Shown here: positions 1-12,172 of the stretch, one piece after another | How positions within the stretch are numbered: the stretch's first letter is position 1 | Layout: each line of letters opens with the position of its first letter | NCBI GenBank assembly: GCA_023266845.1 | Contig: JAHFPH010000015.1 | Location: 1 to 39,167 of the forward strand | Origin: Rhodospirillaceae bacterium | GTDB lineage: Bacteria; Pseudomonadota; Alphaproteobacteria; JAEULC01 | Reading direction: 5' to 3' | Length of the DNA: 39,167 nucleotides | Translations under genes and position numbers: made by a program | The notes under the pieces: generated by a model | Told to the model about the DNA's origin: nothing | What the model saw: only the letters and a program-made list of their open reading frames with translations | The model's database searches: none

Positions 1-256
1 CGCGGCGGCGGCGGTTGCGGCGCGCGTTGCGGCTGGGGCGCGGGCGGACGCTGCGGCGGGGGCGCGGGCGGACGCTGCGGCGGGGGCGTGTAGGGTTTGC
101 CCGACGGCGAGAGTACCGTGCGGCTCGCCGGCGCGCGCACCGGATTCTGGTACAGGCTCGGATCGACATCGGCGGTCGCAAGGCGCCTTCCGCGCGCGTC
201 GCGCTTGCGCGGGCGTGGATCGCTGCGGAACAGATTCAGAAGATCGAACAGACCCA
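1..256 (-). CDS. Cut gene, probable LptB (LPS export ABC ATPase) with proline-rich N-terminal extension
   Basis: Only the first 85 codons are in the window; the gene runs off the left edge. The ATG at 256-254 lies 8 nt after the lptA stop on the same strand, so it belongs to the kdsD-lptC-lptA operon. The protein opens MGLFDLLNLFRSDPRPRKRD and continues into a stretch of Pro, Gln, Arg and Ala built on repeated PPPQRPPA units. No Walker motif is reached. In proteobacteria lptB, the ATPase of the LptBFGC exporter, usually follows lptA. That gene order is the only reason for the assignment. The proline-rich part would be an extension that standard LptB lacks. It could instead be a separate low-complexity protein. 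Confidence 0.45.
35..82. repeat. Two perfect tandem copies of a 24-bp unit
   Basis: Positions 35-58 and 59-82 are identical 24-mers, and a third partial copy starts at 83. Read on the minus strand each unit encodes an eight-residue Pro/Gln/Arg/Ala block, so copy-number change would lengthen or shorten the proline-rich N-terminus in frame. Confidence 0.9.
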
Positions 257-264
257 TCGCCGGA

Positions 265-1443
265 TCACCGCGCCGCCGGCAAACGCGGCCGCGACGGATC
301 GTCGGGCGGCGGGGCCTGGCGGGTTTCGTTCATCTGCTCGCCGGCGCCCGCCGGCTGGGGCGACTTCGCCGGGGCAAGCAGCGCGCGCACGCGCTGGCCG
401 GGCCCCGTGGGCGTGGCGGCGCTGAGAATCCGGCTCACGCCGGTGTTCATGTTGACCTCGGCCTGCTCGCCGTTCATCTGGTTGGTGCCGCGCGTGATTT
501 TCACGCCGCCGGTGACGATGGCGATGCCGGTCGAGGTGGTGTAGACCGCCTTCTCGCCGCGCGCGATCGATTCCGCCGAGGACAGGAACACGTTGCCGAA
601 CGCGTCGATGCGCTCGACGCCGCCGTTGGTCGTGGTGGTCGGCGCGCCCGGCGTGGCGGGCACGGGCTTGGCGGCTTTCTGCTGGGCCTTCGGATCGGGC
701 TTGGCCGGGGCCGCCGCACCGCGCGTGTTGCCCAGGTGCGCGGTCAGCACGTCGGCGCGCACGCGCTTGTCATTCTGCACCGCCACCGCATCGCCGCGCG
801 CGACGGCCAGATTCTTGTCCTGGTAGTATTCCAGGCTGTCGCGCGCCGTGATCTTGCTGTCCGGCGTCTCGAAGCGCAGCGCCTTGCCGGTCAGCACCGT
901 GACCTGTTGGCCGTTGTCGAAGACCGCCTCGTCGCCGAACGCGGTCGTGCTCTTGGCGGGCGAGACCAGCCGCACGGCGCCGGTCATGGTCATGACGCCC
1001 AGGTCGACGTTGTAGACGCCGCGATTGGCGAAGGCCTGCTCGCCCTTGTTGTCGATGCGCACCTTGCCGATCGCGTCGATCTTCCAGACCTCGGTGCCGC
1101 CGGCGGGATTTTCCTGGGCGGCGGGCGCGGGCGCGTTCTTGGCCGGCTGGCCGGGCGCGGGTTTGGCCGCGACGGGCGCGGACTGGCTCTTCTTGCCGTC
1201 GGCGGCCTGGCGGTAATGCGCGATCACCGTGTCGGCGTAGAGCGTGACTTCGCCGCGCACCACCTTCACGTTGCCGCGCGCGATATAGACCTTGTCGTCC
1301 TGGCGCCATTCGATGCCGTCGTCGGCCTCGATCTCTAGGGGCGCGTCGGATTTTTTGTCCAGGATGCCCAGGCCCTGGGCGCGCGCCGGCGCGGCCGTGG
1401 CGAGCAGCGCCGCGCAGAGCGCCAAGCAAGCGGCCGCCCTCAT
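265..1443 (-). CDS. lptA: LptA/OstA-family periplasmic LPS transport protein, double length
   Basis: LptA forms the periplasmic bridge that carries lipopolysaccharide from the inner-membrane LptBFGC complex to LptD. The start at 1443 overlaps the lptC stop by 4 nt and opens with a clear signal peptide (MRAAACLALCAALLATAAPARA). The mature protein begins an OstA-type beta repeat (IEADDGIEWRQDDKVYIARG). A second set of OstA-like strands follows around residues 115-330, with Ala/Pro/Lys-rich linkers near residues 75-105 and 230-255, and the tail is Pro-rich. At 392 aa it is about twice the E. coli length (185 aa). Long LptA proteins with tandem OstA segments are, to my knowledge, common in alphaproteobacteria. 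Family assignment is firm; the exact domain edges are my estimate. Confidence 0.85.
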   Translation of the reverse strand: MRAAACLALCAALLATAAPARAQGLGILDKKSDAPLEIEADDGIEWRQDDKVYIARGNVKVVRGEVTLYADTVIAHYRQAADGKKSQSAPVAAKPAPGQPAKNAPAPAAQENPAGGTEVWKIDAIGKVRIDNKGEQAFANRGVYNVDLGVMTMTGAVRLVSPAKSTTAFGDEAVFDNGQQVTVLTGKALRFETPDSKITARDSLEYYQDKNLAVARGDAVAVQNDKRVRADVLTAHLGNTRGAAAPAKPDPKAQQKAAKPVPATPGAPTTTTNGGVERIDAFGNVFLSSAESIARGEKAVYTTSTGIAIVTGGVKITRGTNQMNGEQAEVNMNTGVSRILSAATPTGPGQRVRALLAPAKSPQPAGAGEQMNETRQAPPPDDPSRPRLPAAR

Positions 1444-2111
1444 CGCGTCGCCGACATGTAATCGCGGCGGATCACCATCCGCGACTTGCCCAGGAAATGC
1501 ACCACGGCGCCGCGATTGATCACGCGGAAGCCCTGGGCCACCAGCGTACCGAACGGCCCCTGGCCGTCGACGCGCTCGTTGCCCTCGGCGGCGGCCGCGT
1601 TCATATCGAAGCGCGCGCTCGAGGTGCGGAACTCGTAGCCGGAATCGTGGAACACGTTCACGCGGCCATAGGCGTCCAGCACCTTCAGGTCCTTGTAGTA
1701 GTTGCCGTTGTCCGCCATCAGCGCGATCCAGCTTCCGTTGCTGAGCGTGATGTCGCCTTTGGGACGAAGAAGCTCCACCACCGACGGGTCGTTCGGCTGC
1801 TGCAGGGCGTCGTCGGCCGTCATCACATAGGGCCGCTCGGCGGCGTCGATGCCGGTGAAGCGCGGCTTGGTCATGCGCACGGTCGTCGCCTCTTCCAGGC
1901 TCACGGTCGACACGCCGATGCGGAAGCGCTCGTCGCGTTGGGTCAAATGCGGCCAGGCGGCGACCAGCAGGATCAGCGCGCTGGCGATCAGCGGCAGGGT
2001 CAGCTTCAGCATGCCGACCACGCGGCTGTGGAAGCCGCTCGACGCCTTGGTGACCTTGGGGCCGGGGCGGCGCTGGGCCGAGCGCGTGGTGGCGATTCCG
2101 GTTGCGACCAT
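1440..2111 (-). CDS. lptC: LptC, inner-membrane LPS export protein
   Basis: LptC is a bitopic membrane protein that receives LPS from LptBFG and passes it to LptA. The 223-aa product has a basic N-terminus and a single membrane segment around residues 33-52 (LTLPLIASALILLVAAW), followed by a periplasmic OstA-fold domain. Typical LptC phrases are visible, such as MTKPRFTGIDAAERPYVMTA and, near the C-terminus, GFRVINRGAVVHFLGKSRMV. I chose the ATG at 2111 because it places the membrane anchor normally and lies 26 nt after kdsD; an ATG further upstream would overlap kdsD. The stop overlaps the lptA start by 4 nt (ATGA). Confidence 0.88.
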   Translation of the reverse strand: MVATGIATTRSAQRRPGPKVTKASSGFHSRVVGMLKLTLPLIASALILLVAAWPHLTQRDERFRIGVSTVSLEEATTVRMTKPRFTGIDAAERPYVMTADDALQQPNDPSVVELLRPKGDITLSNGSWIALMADNGNYYKDLKVLDAYGRVNVFHDSGYEFRTSSARFDMNAAAAEGNERVDGQGPFGTLVAQGFRVINRGAVVHFLGKSRMVIRRDYMSATR

Positions 2112-2137
2112 CGGCGGTTCCCGCAGCGCCCGCGCCG

Positions 2138-3154
2138 TCACGCCACGCCCGCCCGAAGGCAGTCGTGGATGTGCAGGATGCCGACCGGCTTGCCGCCCTC
2201 GACCACCCATAGGGCGGTGAACGGGCGCTCGGCATTGGTCATGAACCCGACCGCCTCGGCCGCCAGCGCGGACGCGCGGATGGTCTTGGGCCCCGGCGTC
2301 ATCACCTGCGATACGGGCTTCGCCAGCAGATCGGGCGACATGTTGCGGCGCAGATCGCCGTCCGTGACGATGCCCAAAAGCTTGCCGGACGCGTCCACCA
2401 CGCCGACGCAGCCCAGGCGTTTTTCGGTCATCACCAATATGGCGTCGCTCATCTTGCGGCCGGGGCCGATCAACGGCATGGCGTCGCCGGAATGCATCAG
2501 GTCGGAAACGCGCAGGAACTTGCTCCCCAGCCGCCCGCCGGGATGCAGCACGTGGAAATTGTCGGGCGAGAAGCCGCGCCGCTCGAGCATCGCCACCGCC
2601 AGCGCGTCGCCCAGCGCCAGCATCGCGGTGGTGGACGTGGTGGGCGCCAGGCCCATCGGGCAGGCCTCGGGCGATTGCGGCAGCACCAGCGCCACGTTGG
2701 CGGCGTCCGCGAGGACACTAGGAGCACGACAGGTCATGGCGATCAGCGGAATGTTGCGCAGCTTGGCGTAGGCGACCAGGTCGCCGAGCTCGTCGGTCGC
2801 GCCGGAATTCGACAGCGCCAGCACCGCGTCGCCCGGTGCTACCATGCCCAGATCGCCGTGGCTTGCTTCTCCGGGGTGGACAAACAATGCCGGCGTGCCG
2901 GTGGAGGCGAGCGTGGACGCGATCTTGCGCGCCACATGTCCGCTCTTGCCCATGCCGCTGACGACCACGCGGCCGGTCGTGTTCTCGAGAATGTCGAGGG
3001 TGGCGACGAAGGACAGGCCGAGCGCGCCATTCAACGCGTCACGCAACGCGCGCAAGCCATCGGCCTCGACCGCCAAGGCGCGGCGCGCGGCGTCGAGATC
3101 ACGCTGCTGCGGCGTGATCGCGGCCGGTTCCTTCCTCGGGTTCGGAGTCGTCAT
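2138..3154 (-). CDS. kdsD: Arabinose-5-phosphate isomerase (KdsD/KpsF family)
   Basis: KdsD converts ribulose-5-phosphate to arabinose-5-phosphate, the first step toward the Kdo sugar of the LPS inner core. The 338-aa protein has an N-terminal SIS sugar-isomerase domain (roughly residues 45-185, with VVVSGMGKSGHVARKIASTL and LALSNSGATDEL) and two C-terminal CBS repeats (about 205-265 and 275-335, with GIVTDGDLRR). This is the standard KdsD layout and length. It is the first gene of an operon with lptC and lptA, linking Kdo synthesis to LPS transport. Confidence 0.93.
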   Translation of the reverse strand: MTTPNPRKEPAAITPQQRDLDAARRALAVEADGLRALRDALNGALGLSFVATLDILENTTGRVVVSGMGKSGHVARKIASTLASTGTPALFVHPGEASHGDLGMVAPGDAVLALSNSGATDELGDLVAYAKLRNIPLIAMTCRAPSVLADAANVALVLPQSPEACPMGLAPTTSTTAMLALGDALAVAMLERRGFSPDNFHVLHPGGRLGSKFLRVSDLMHSGDAMPLIGPGRKMSDAILVMTEKRLGCVGVVDASGKLLGIVTDGDLRRNMSPDLLAKPVSQVMTPGPKTIRASALAAEAVGFMTNAERPFTALWVVEGGKPVGILHIHDCLRAGVA

Positions 3155-3312
3155 CGCGCCTAGCGTTGCCGTTTCAAAGGTGGTCGCTGTTCCAAGGAAC
3201 TCGGCCTTAAAGCCCGCCCGTCTCGGGCGCGGACGGCATCGCCATCCGTCATCGGGCTATCGTTTCATTTTACGCTCAACGGCCCGGCAATACATCCCCA
3301 GGCTCCAAGGCC

Positions 3313-3340
3313 GGTATAGGCCTTGCATAAAGGCCGACAA
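3313..3340 (-). promoter_or_regulatory. Candidate promoter of the kdsD-lpt operon, spacer contains an inverted repeat
   Basis: On the minus strand TTGTCG (3340-3335) is followed after 16 nt by TATACC (3318-3313), which would give a leader of about 150 nt. The spacer contains a perfect inverted repeat, GGCCTT and AAGGCC around a 5-nt loop, which could be an operator. Pattern match only. Confidence 0.35.
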
Positions 3341-3366
3341 TCCAGCGATTCCAAGGATGTAAAGTG

Positions 3367-3391
3367 GCCGGAGTATGCAGGGAGCTCCGGC
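3367..3391. repeat. Inverted repeat between rnd and kdsD
   Basis: GCCGGAG (3367-3373) and CTCCGGC (3385-3391) form a 7-bp stem with an 11-nt loop, about 34 nt past the rnd stop. There is no T-run after the stem in the rnd direction, so it is not a canonical terminator. It could act in 3'-end stability of the rnd mRNA. Confidence 0.4.
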
Positions 3392-3424
3392 AAAAAGCAA
3401 TCACGCGGCGGGAACCGAACCGAC

Positions 3425-4045
3425 TCAGTGCGCGAAAATATCCTCGTTGGCCCAGCCGGCGAGGTCGAGCGTGGCGCGGTGCGGCAGGAAGGTGAAGCAG
3501 GCCTGGGCCAGCTCGGTGCGTCCTTCGCGGGCCAGCATGGCGTCGAGCTTGGCCTTGAGGGCGTGCAAATGCAGCACATCAGACGCCGCGTAGCGCGTCT
3601 GTTCCTGCGTCAGCTCGGTCGCGCCCCAGTCCGAGGATTGCTGCTGCTTGGACAAATCGACGTCCAACAACTCCTTGCACAAATCCTTGAGCCCGTGCTT
3701 GTCGGTGAAGGTGCGCACCAGGCGCGAGGCGATCTTGGTGCAATAGACGGGCTGCGCCGCGACGCCGAGATAGTTGTTCAGCACCGCCACGTCGAAGCGC
3801 GCGAAATGGAACAGCTTCAGCACTTTCTTGTCGCCGAGCATAGCCTTGAGGTTGGGCGCGTCGTATTTCGGGGTCGGGAAATGCACGAGATGCGCGCTGT
3901 TATCGCCGGCGCTGAGCTGCACCAGGCACAGCCGGTCGCGATGCGGCGCCAAGCCCATCGTCTCGGTGTCCACCGCCACGCTGCCCGCGAACTTCACGCC
4001 AGCGGGCAGGTCGTATTGGTGCAGCTTGATCGTCGGGTTGGCCAT
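3425..4045 (-). CDS. rnd: Short RNase D (DEDDy 3'-5' exoribonuclease)
   Basis: RNase D trims the 3' ends of tRNA precursors and other small stable RNAs. The 206-aa protein is one DEDDy exonuclease domain with all motifs present: ExoI DTET (D26, E28), ExoII FHFARFD (D85) and ExoIII Y152-x3-D156 (YAASD). The C-terminal HRDC domains of E. coli RNase D (375 aa) are absent, as in many alphaproteobacterial proteins of this family. The ATG at 4045 gives the usual N-terminus; an upstream in-frame ATG would run back into the tRNA gene. It lies 45 nt downstream of tRNA-Leu on the same strand. Confidence 0.88.
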   Translation of the reverse strand: MANPTIKLHQYDLPAGVKFAGSVAVDTETMGLAPHRDRLCLVQLSAGDNSAHLVHFPTPKYDAPNLKAMLGDKKVLKLFHFARFDVAVLNNYLGVAAQPVYCTKIASRLVRTFTDKHGLKDLCKELLDVDLSKQQQSSDWGATELTQEQTRYAASDVLHLHALKAKLDAMLAREGRTELAQACFTFLPHRATLDLAGWANEDIFAH

Positions 4046-4090
4046 CGGTGCGTCCGGCCGGGCGCCGCCGGCCGGCGCGCGGAATTGAAG

Positions 4091-4176
4091 TGGTGCCCAG
4101 GAGAGGACTCGAACCTCCAAAACCTTGCGGTCACAGGTACCTGAAACCTGCGCGTCTGCCATTCCGCCACCTGGGC
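4091..4176 (-). tRNA. tRNA-Leu (anticodon CAG), CCA encoded
   Basis: Read on the minus strand, the acceptor GCCCAGG (from 4176) pairs with CCTGGGC and is followed by discriminator A and an encoded CCA (4093-4091). The anticodon arm is CAGGT, loop TTCAGGT, ACCTG, giving anticodon CAG (reads CUG). There is a class II variable arm, and the T-loop TTCGAGT is present. Length is 86 nt including CCA. Confidence 0.95.
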
Positions 4177-4218
4177 TTATTCCCCAAGGGCTTGTCCTTA
4201 GGGGGCAAAAGCGCGGGC

Positions 4219-4246
4219 ATTCTGGTCACCGACGCGCGGATGTCAA
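4219..4246 (-). promoter_or_regulatory. Promoter for tRNA-Leu(CAG) and probably rnd
   Basis: On the minus strand a perfect -35 TTGACA (4246-4241) is followed after 16 nt by CAGAAT (4224-4219). Transcription would start about 35 nt before the mature tRNA 5' end, and no terminator separates the tRNA from rnd. Confidence 0.55.
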
Positions 4247-4283
4247 ATGGATTTGGGGTATGGTCGCGGGCGCGACAGGCATC

Positions 4284-4311
4284 TGGACAAACGCGGTCCT
4301 AGCGCTACCTA
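4284..4311 (+). promoter_or_regulatory. Candidate promoter of the NDUFA9-like gene
   Basis: TGGACA (4284-4289), a 16-nt spacer, then TACCTA (4306-4311), about 31 nt before the ATG at 4343. The -35 is close to consensus and the -10 is weak. Confidence 0.35.
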
Positions 4312-4342
4312 ATCGAGTTGAACGCAAGCTTCGGAGACAGCG

Positions 4343-5296
4343 ATGGACGCCAGGACGGTCACGGTTTTCGGCGGCTCGGGCTTCATCGGGCGGCATCTCG
4401 TGCGCCGCCTGGCGCAACGCGGCTGGCGCGTGCGCGTGGCGGTGCGCCGGCCGGATTCGGCGCTGTTCCTGAAGCCGATGGGCGACGTGGGCCAGATCAC
4501 GCCGGTGCAGGCCAACCTGCGCGACGAGGCCTCGGTGCAGGCGGCCGTCGCCGGCGCCGAAGCGGTGGTGAACCTGGTCGGCATTCTCTACGAGTTCGGC
4601 AAGCAGCGCTTCGACGCGGTGCATCACGACGGCGCCCGGCGCGTGGCGGCGGCCGCGCGCGCGGCGGGCGCGAGCCGCTTCGTGCAAATGTCGGCGCTGG
4701 GCGCGGATTTGCAGTCGCCCGCGACCTACGCCCGCACCAAGGCCCTGGGCGAACAGGCCGTGGCCCGCGCCTTTCCCGGCGCCACGATCATAAGACCCAG
4801 CGTGGTGTTCGGGCCCGAGGACGGCTTCTTCAACCGCTTCGCCGCCATGGCGATGGTCTCGCCGTTGCTGCCCGTGATCGGCCGGCCGCCGCATGGGCCG
4901 CGCTTCCAGCCCGTGTTCGTGGGCGACGTGGCCGAAGCCATCGCCCGCGCGATCGAGGATCCCGCTACCGCCGGCAAGACCTACGAACTCGGCGGACCGC
5001 AGGTCTATACGCTGGCGGAAATACTGCACCTGGTCCTGAAATGGACCGGACGCAGGCGGCTGGTGGCGTGGCTTCCCATGAGCATCGTCAAGCTGCAGGC
5101 CGCCGTTCTGGAATGGCTGCCCGTGCCGCCCCTGACCCGCGACCAGGTGAAGCTGCTGCAGGTCGACAACGTGGTGTCGGGCGCCAAGCCCGGCTTCAAT
5201 GAACTGGGCATCCAGCCGGCCGGGGCCGAGGTCGTGGTGCCCGGCTATCTCGGCCGCTTCCGGCGCGGGGGAAGGCGACCCGTCAAGCCGGCTTAG
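4343..5296 (+). CDS. Complex I NDUFA9-family NAD(P)-binding protein (atypical SDR)
   Basis: The 317-aa protein begins with a Rossmann nucleotide-binding turn (TVTVFGGSGFIGRHLVRRLA) of the atypical SDR type. It contains NLVGILYE, SALGAD, YARTKALGE and IIRPSVVFGPEDGFFNRFA, which are hallmarks of the NDUFA9/NuoEB group. These proteins bind NAD(P)H and, in mitochondria and some alphaproteobacteria, attach to the peripheral arm of respiratory complex I. No nuo genes are in this window. The normal SDR Tyr-x3-Lys is present as YARTK, but a catalytic role is doubtful for this group. It appears to be a single-gene unit, with about 165 nt upstream to the tRNA on the other strand. Confidence 0.85.
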   Translation: MDARTVTVFGGSGFIGRHLVRRLAQRGWRVRVAVRRPDSALFLKPMGDVGQITPVQANLRDEASVQAAVAGAEAVVNLVGILYEFGKQRFDAVHHDGARRVAAAARAAGASRFVQMSALGADLQSPATYARTKALGEQAVARAFPGATIIRPSVVFGPEDGFFNRFAAMAMVSPLLPVIGRPPHGPRFQPVFVGDVAEAIARAIEDPATAGKTYELGGPQVYTLAEILHLVLKWTGRRRLVAWLPMSIVKLQAAVLEWLPVPPLTRDQVKLLQVDNVVSGAKPGFNELGIQPAGAEVVVPGYLGRFRRGGRRPVKPA

Positions 5297-5604
5297 CTGG
5301 CCGTCCATCTCTACCCGCCGACATGGCTAAGCATTACGAAAGTCAGGATTCCAGCCATTTCAAATAGTACCGTCTTGAGACCTTCTTAATTCGCTACGAT
5401 CCCAAAAACAGACGAAAATGTAGGCAGAGAGCATACAGAGCAGAAAATTAGTCAGTATATTTGTCCTATCTTGACGTTTTCGCTGGAAATCCGCGGACTG
5501 CTCCCGTAAAGCATGGAAAACAAAGGGCTGTCCGGCTGCCTGTGCAAGGCAGCGCGCCGTGGCGGGGGCTGCGGCGGGTAAGGGGCGGCCCTCCGGGTGG
5601 GCCA
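5297..5604. other. Intergenic gltD leader with an AT-rich island
   Basis: About 308 nt without a supported gene. Positions roughly 5330-5480 are clearly AT-rich for this genome (about 42 percent GC by eye). They contain a -10-like TATATT at 5456-5461 without a convincing -35. A perfect hairpin, GCTGCCT and AGGCAGC around GTGCA, lies at 5535-5553 and would be in the gltD mRNA leader. No tRNA, ORF or sigma-54 site (GG-N10-GC) was recognised. Confidence 0.5.
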
Positions 5605-7068
5605 ATGCCGAACAAGATGTTGTCTTTCGTGCGGGTCGGGCAATCCATGCCCGATAAGCGCATGCCGGTGGAGCGGCGGCGGGATTTCCGCGAGATCTAC
5701 GCCGAATACGATGCCGCGCGCGCGTCCGAACAGGCCGGACGCTGCTCGCAATGCGGCGTGCCATTCTGCCAGGTGCATTGCCCGCTGCAGAACAATATTC
5801 CCGACTGGCTGAAGCTGACGGCCGAGGGGCGGCTGGAAGAGGCCTACGAAGTCTCGTCGGCGACCAACAACATGCCCGAGATTTGCGGTCGCATCTGCCC
5901 GCAGGACCGCCTGTGCGAAGGCAATTGCGTGATCGAGAAAGGGTTCGAGGCGGTCACCATCGGCTCGGTCGAGAAATACATCACCGACACGGCGTTCGAC
6001 CGCGGCTGGGTGAAGCCGCCCAAGCCGGTGCGCGAATTGGCTCAAAGCGTCGGCATCGTCGGCGCCGGCCCGGCGGGTCTGGCCGCCGCCGAGCAGCTCA
6101 GGCGCAAGGGCTACAAGGTCGCGCTTTACGACCGCTACGACCGCGCCGGCGGGTTGCTGATCTACGGCATTCCCAATTTCAAGCTGGAAAAAGAGATCGT
6201 GCAGCGCCGCACGCGGCTGCTGGAACAGGGCGGCGTTACGTTCAAGCTCAACTTCGAGATCGGCCGCGACGCGACGCTCGCCGACTTGCGCCAGCGCCAC
6301 GACGCGGTGCTGATCGCCACGGGCGTCTACAAGGCGCGCGACATCCAGGGGCCGGGCGCGGGCCTGGGCAATATCGTGCCGGCGATGACGTACCTGACCG
6401 CCAGCAACCGCAAGGGCCTGGGCGACAAGGTGCCGGAGTTCGAGTCGGGCGCGCTCGACGCCCGGGGCAAGCGCGTGGTGGTGATCGGCGGCGGCGACAC
6501 GGCGATGGATTGCGTGCGCACCGCGGTGCGCCAGGGTGCTGTCTACGTGAAATGCCTCTATCGCCGCGACCGCGCCAACATGCCCGGCTCGATGCGCGAG
6601 GTGAAGCATTCGGAGGAAGAGGGCGTGGAATTCCTGTGGCTATCGGCGCCCGAGGCGTTCCTGGGCGAGCGCAAGGTGCGCGCGGTGCGCGCCGCGCGCG
6701 TGCATCTGGGCGTGCCCGACTCCACCGGCCGCCAGACGCCGCAGGTGATCGACAACTCGCATTTCAACGTCGACGCCGACTTGGTGGTGAAGGCCCTGGG
6801 CTTCGATCCCGAGGACGCGCATCAAGTGTTCGGCGAGCCGGGCCTCAAACTCACGCGCTGGGGAACCTTGTCGATCGACTACCGCACGCAGATGACCAAT
6901 ATCGAGGGCGTGTTCGCGGCGGGCGACATCGTGCGCGGCGCGTCGCTGGTGGTCTGGGCGGTGCGCGACGGGCGCGACGCGGCCGAGGGCATGCACAAAT
7001 ACCTGCGCGCCAAGGCCAGCGCGGTGGAAGCCGTCGCCCCACTATCCGCGCAAGCGGCGGCGGAGTAG
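5605..7068 (+). CDS. gltD: Glutamate synthase small (beta) subunit
   Basis: GltD passes electrons from NADPH through FAD and iron-sulfur clusters to GltB, which makes two glutamates from glutamine and 2-oxoglutarate. The 487-aa protein has the N-terminal Cys-rich cluster region (C47, C50, C55, C59 and C94, C98, C104, C108), an FAD-binding GAGPAG near residue 153, and an NADPH-binding GGGDTAMDC motif near 295. A C-terminal FAD motif VFAAGDIVRGASLVVWA follows. It matches Azospirillum GltD closely from memory (RMPDKR, QCGVPFCQVHCP, NNIPDWLKL). The ATG at 5605 gives that N-terminus, although the Shine-Dalgarno match is poor; 5617 is an alternative. It is the first gene of gltD-DUF2059-gltB. Confidence 0.95.
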   Translation: MPNKMLSFVRVGQSMPDKRMPVERRRDFREIYAEYDAARASEQAGRCSQCGVPFCQVHCPLQNNIPDWLKLTAEGRLEEAYEVSSATNNMPEICGRICPQDRLCEGNCVIEKGFEAVTIGSVEKYITDTAFDRGWVKPPKPVRELAQSVGIVGAGPAGLAAAEQLRRKGYKVALYDRYDRAGGLLIYGIPNFKLEKEIVQRRTRLLEQGGVTFKLNFEIGRDATLADLRQRHDAVLIATGVYKARDIQGPGAGLGNIVPAMTYLTASNRKGLGDKVPEFESGALDARGKRVVVIGGGDTAMDCVRTAVRQGAVYVKCLYRRDRANMPGSMREVKHSEEEGVEFLWLSAPEAFLGERKVRAVRAARVHLGVPDSTGRQTPQVIDNSHFNVDADLVVKALGFDPEDAHQVFGEPGLKLTRWGTLSIDYRTQMTNIEGVFAAGDIVRGASLVVWAVRDGRDAAEGMHKYLRAKASAVEAVAPLSAQAAAE

Positions 7069-7079
7069 GGGAGCGGGCG

Positions 7080-7580
7080 ATGCGCGGCGGGAAAATGCTT
7101 GGCGTTCTGTTGGCGGCGATGCTCGCGGCGACGCCGCTGGCGGCCAACGCGGCCGACGAGGCGGCGCTGGAACAGGCGCGGCTGGTCATCCGCAAGACCA
7201 ACGCGCTGGCGCGCGCCGACCAGGTGCTGTCGATGATGATGACGCAAATCGTCGGGCTGTTGCGCAACGCCAACCCGGCCCAGGGCGATCTGGCGCAGAA
7301 AATATTCGAGGAATACGGCTTGCCGACGTTCCGCAAGCGCATGCCCGAGATGGGCGAGGTGATCGCCCAGGTCTACGCCAACCGGTTCACCGCCGACGAA
7401 TTGCGCCAGGTGGGCGCGTTCTACGACACGCCCGTCGGCCGCAAGCTGATCGACCAAATGCCGGGGATCACGCAGGACAGCATGGCGGCGGGCGCGGCCT
7501 GGGGCCAGAGCGTGGCGCAGGACGTGCTCAAGCAGATGATGCCCGAGCTGGAAAAACGCGGCCTGAAGGCGCCGATCTGA
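7080..7580 (+). CDS. Secreted DUF2059 protein between gltD and gltB
   Basis: The 166-aa product starts with a signal peptide (MRGGKMLGVLLAAMLAATPLA, cleavage probably after ANAA). The rest is helical and carries the DUF2059 signature, including YANRFTADELRQVGAFYDTPVGRKLI. The family has no established biochemical function. The gene sits 11 nt after gltD and 16 nt before gltB, so it is almost certainly co-transcribed with both glutamate synthase subunits. A periplasmic protein inside this cytosolic operon is unexpected. Confidence 0.8.
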   Translation: MRGGKMLGVLLAAMLAATPLAANAADEAALEQARLVIRKTNALARADQVLSMMMTQIVGLLRNANPAQGDLAQKIFEEYGLPTFRKRMPEMGEVIAQVYANRFTADELRQVGAFYDTPVGRKLIDQMPGITQDSMAAGAAWGQSVAQDVLKQMMPELEKRGLKAPI

Positions 7581-7596
7581 CGGCCGGAGGTGCACC

Positions 7597-12168
<4,572 letters not shown>

Positions 12169-12172
12169 CCGC

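Noticed and set aside
97-1338. Long open frame on the plus strand opposite lptA
   Set aside because: It is a GC-rich shadow frame without recognisable domains; the minus strand encodes a convincing LptA.
3367-3391. Rho-independent terminator of rnd
   Set aside because: The stem is present, but no T-run follows it in the direction of rnd transcription.
5297-5604. Sigma-54 promoter for the glutamate synthase operon
   Set aside because: No GG-N10-GC pair with the expected flanks was found in the leader.
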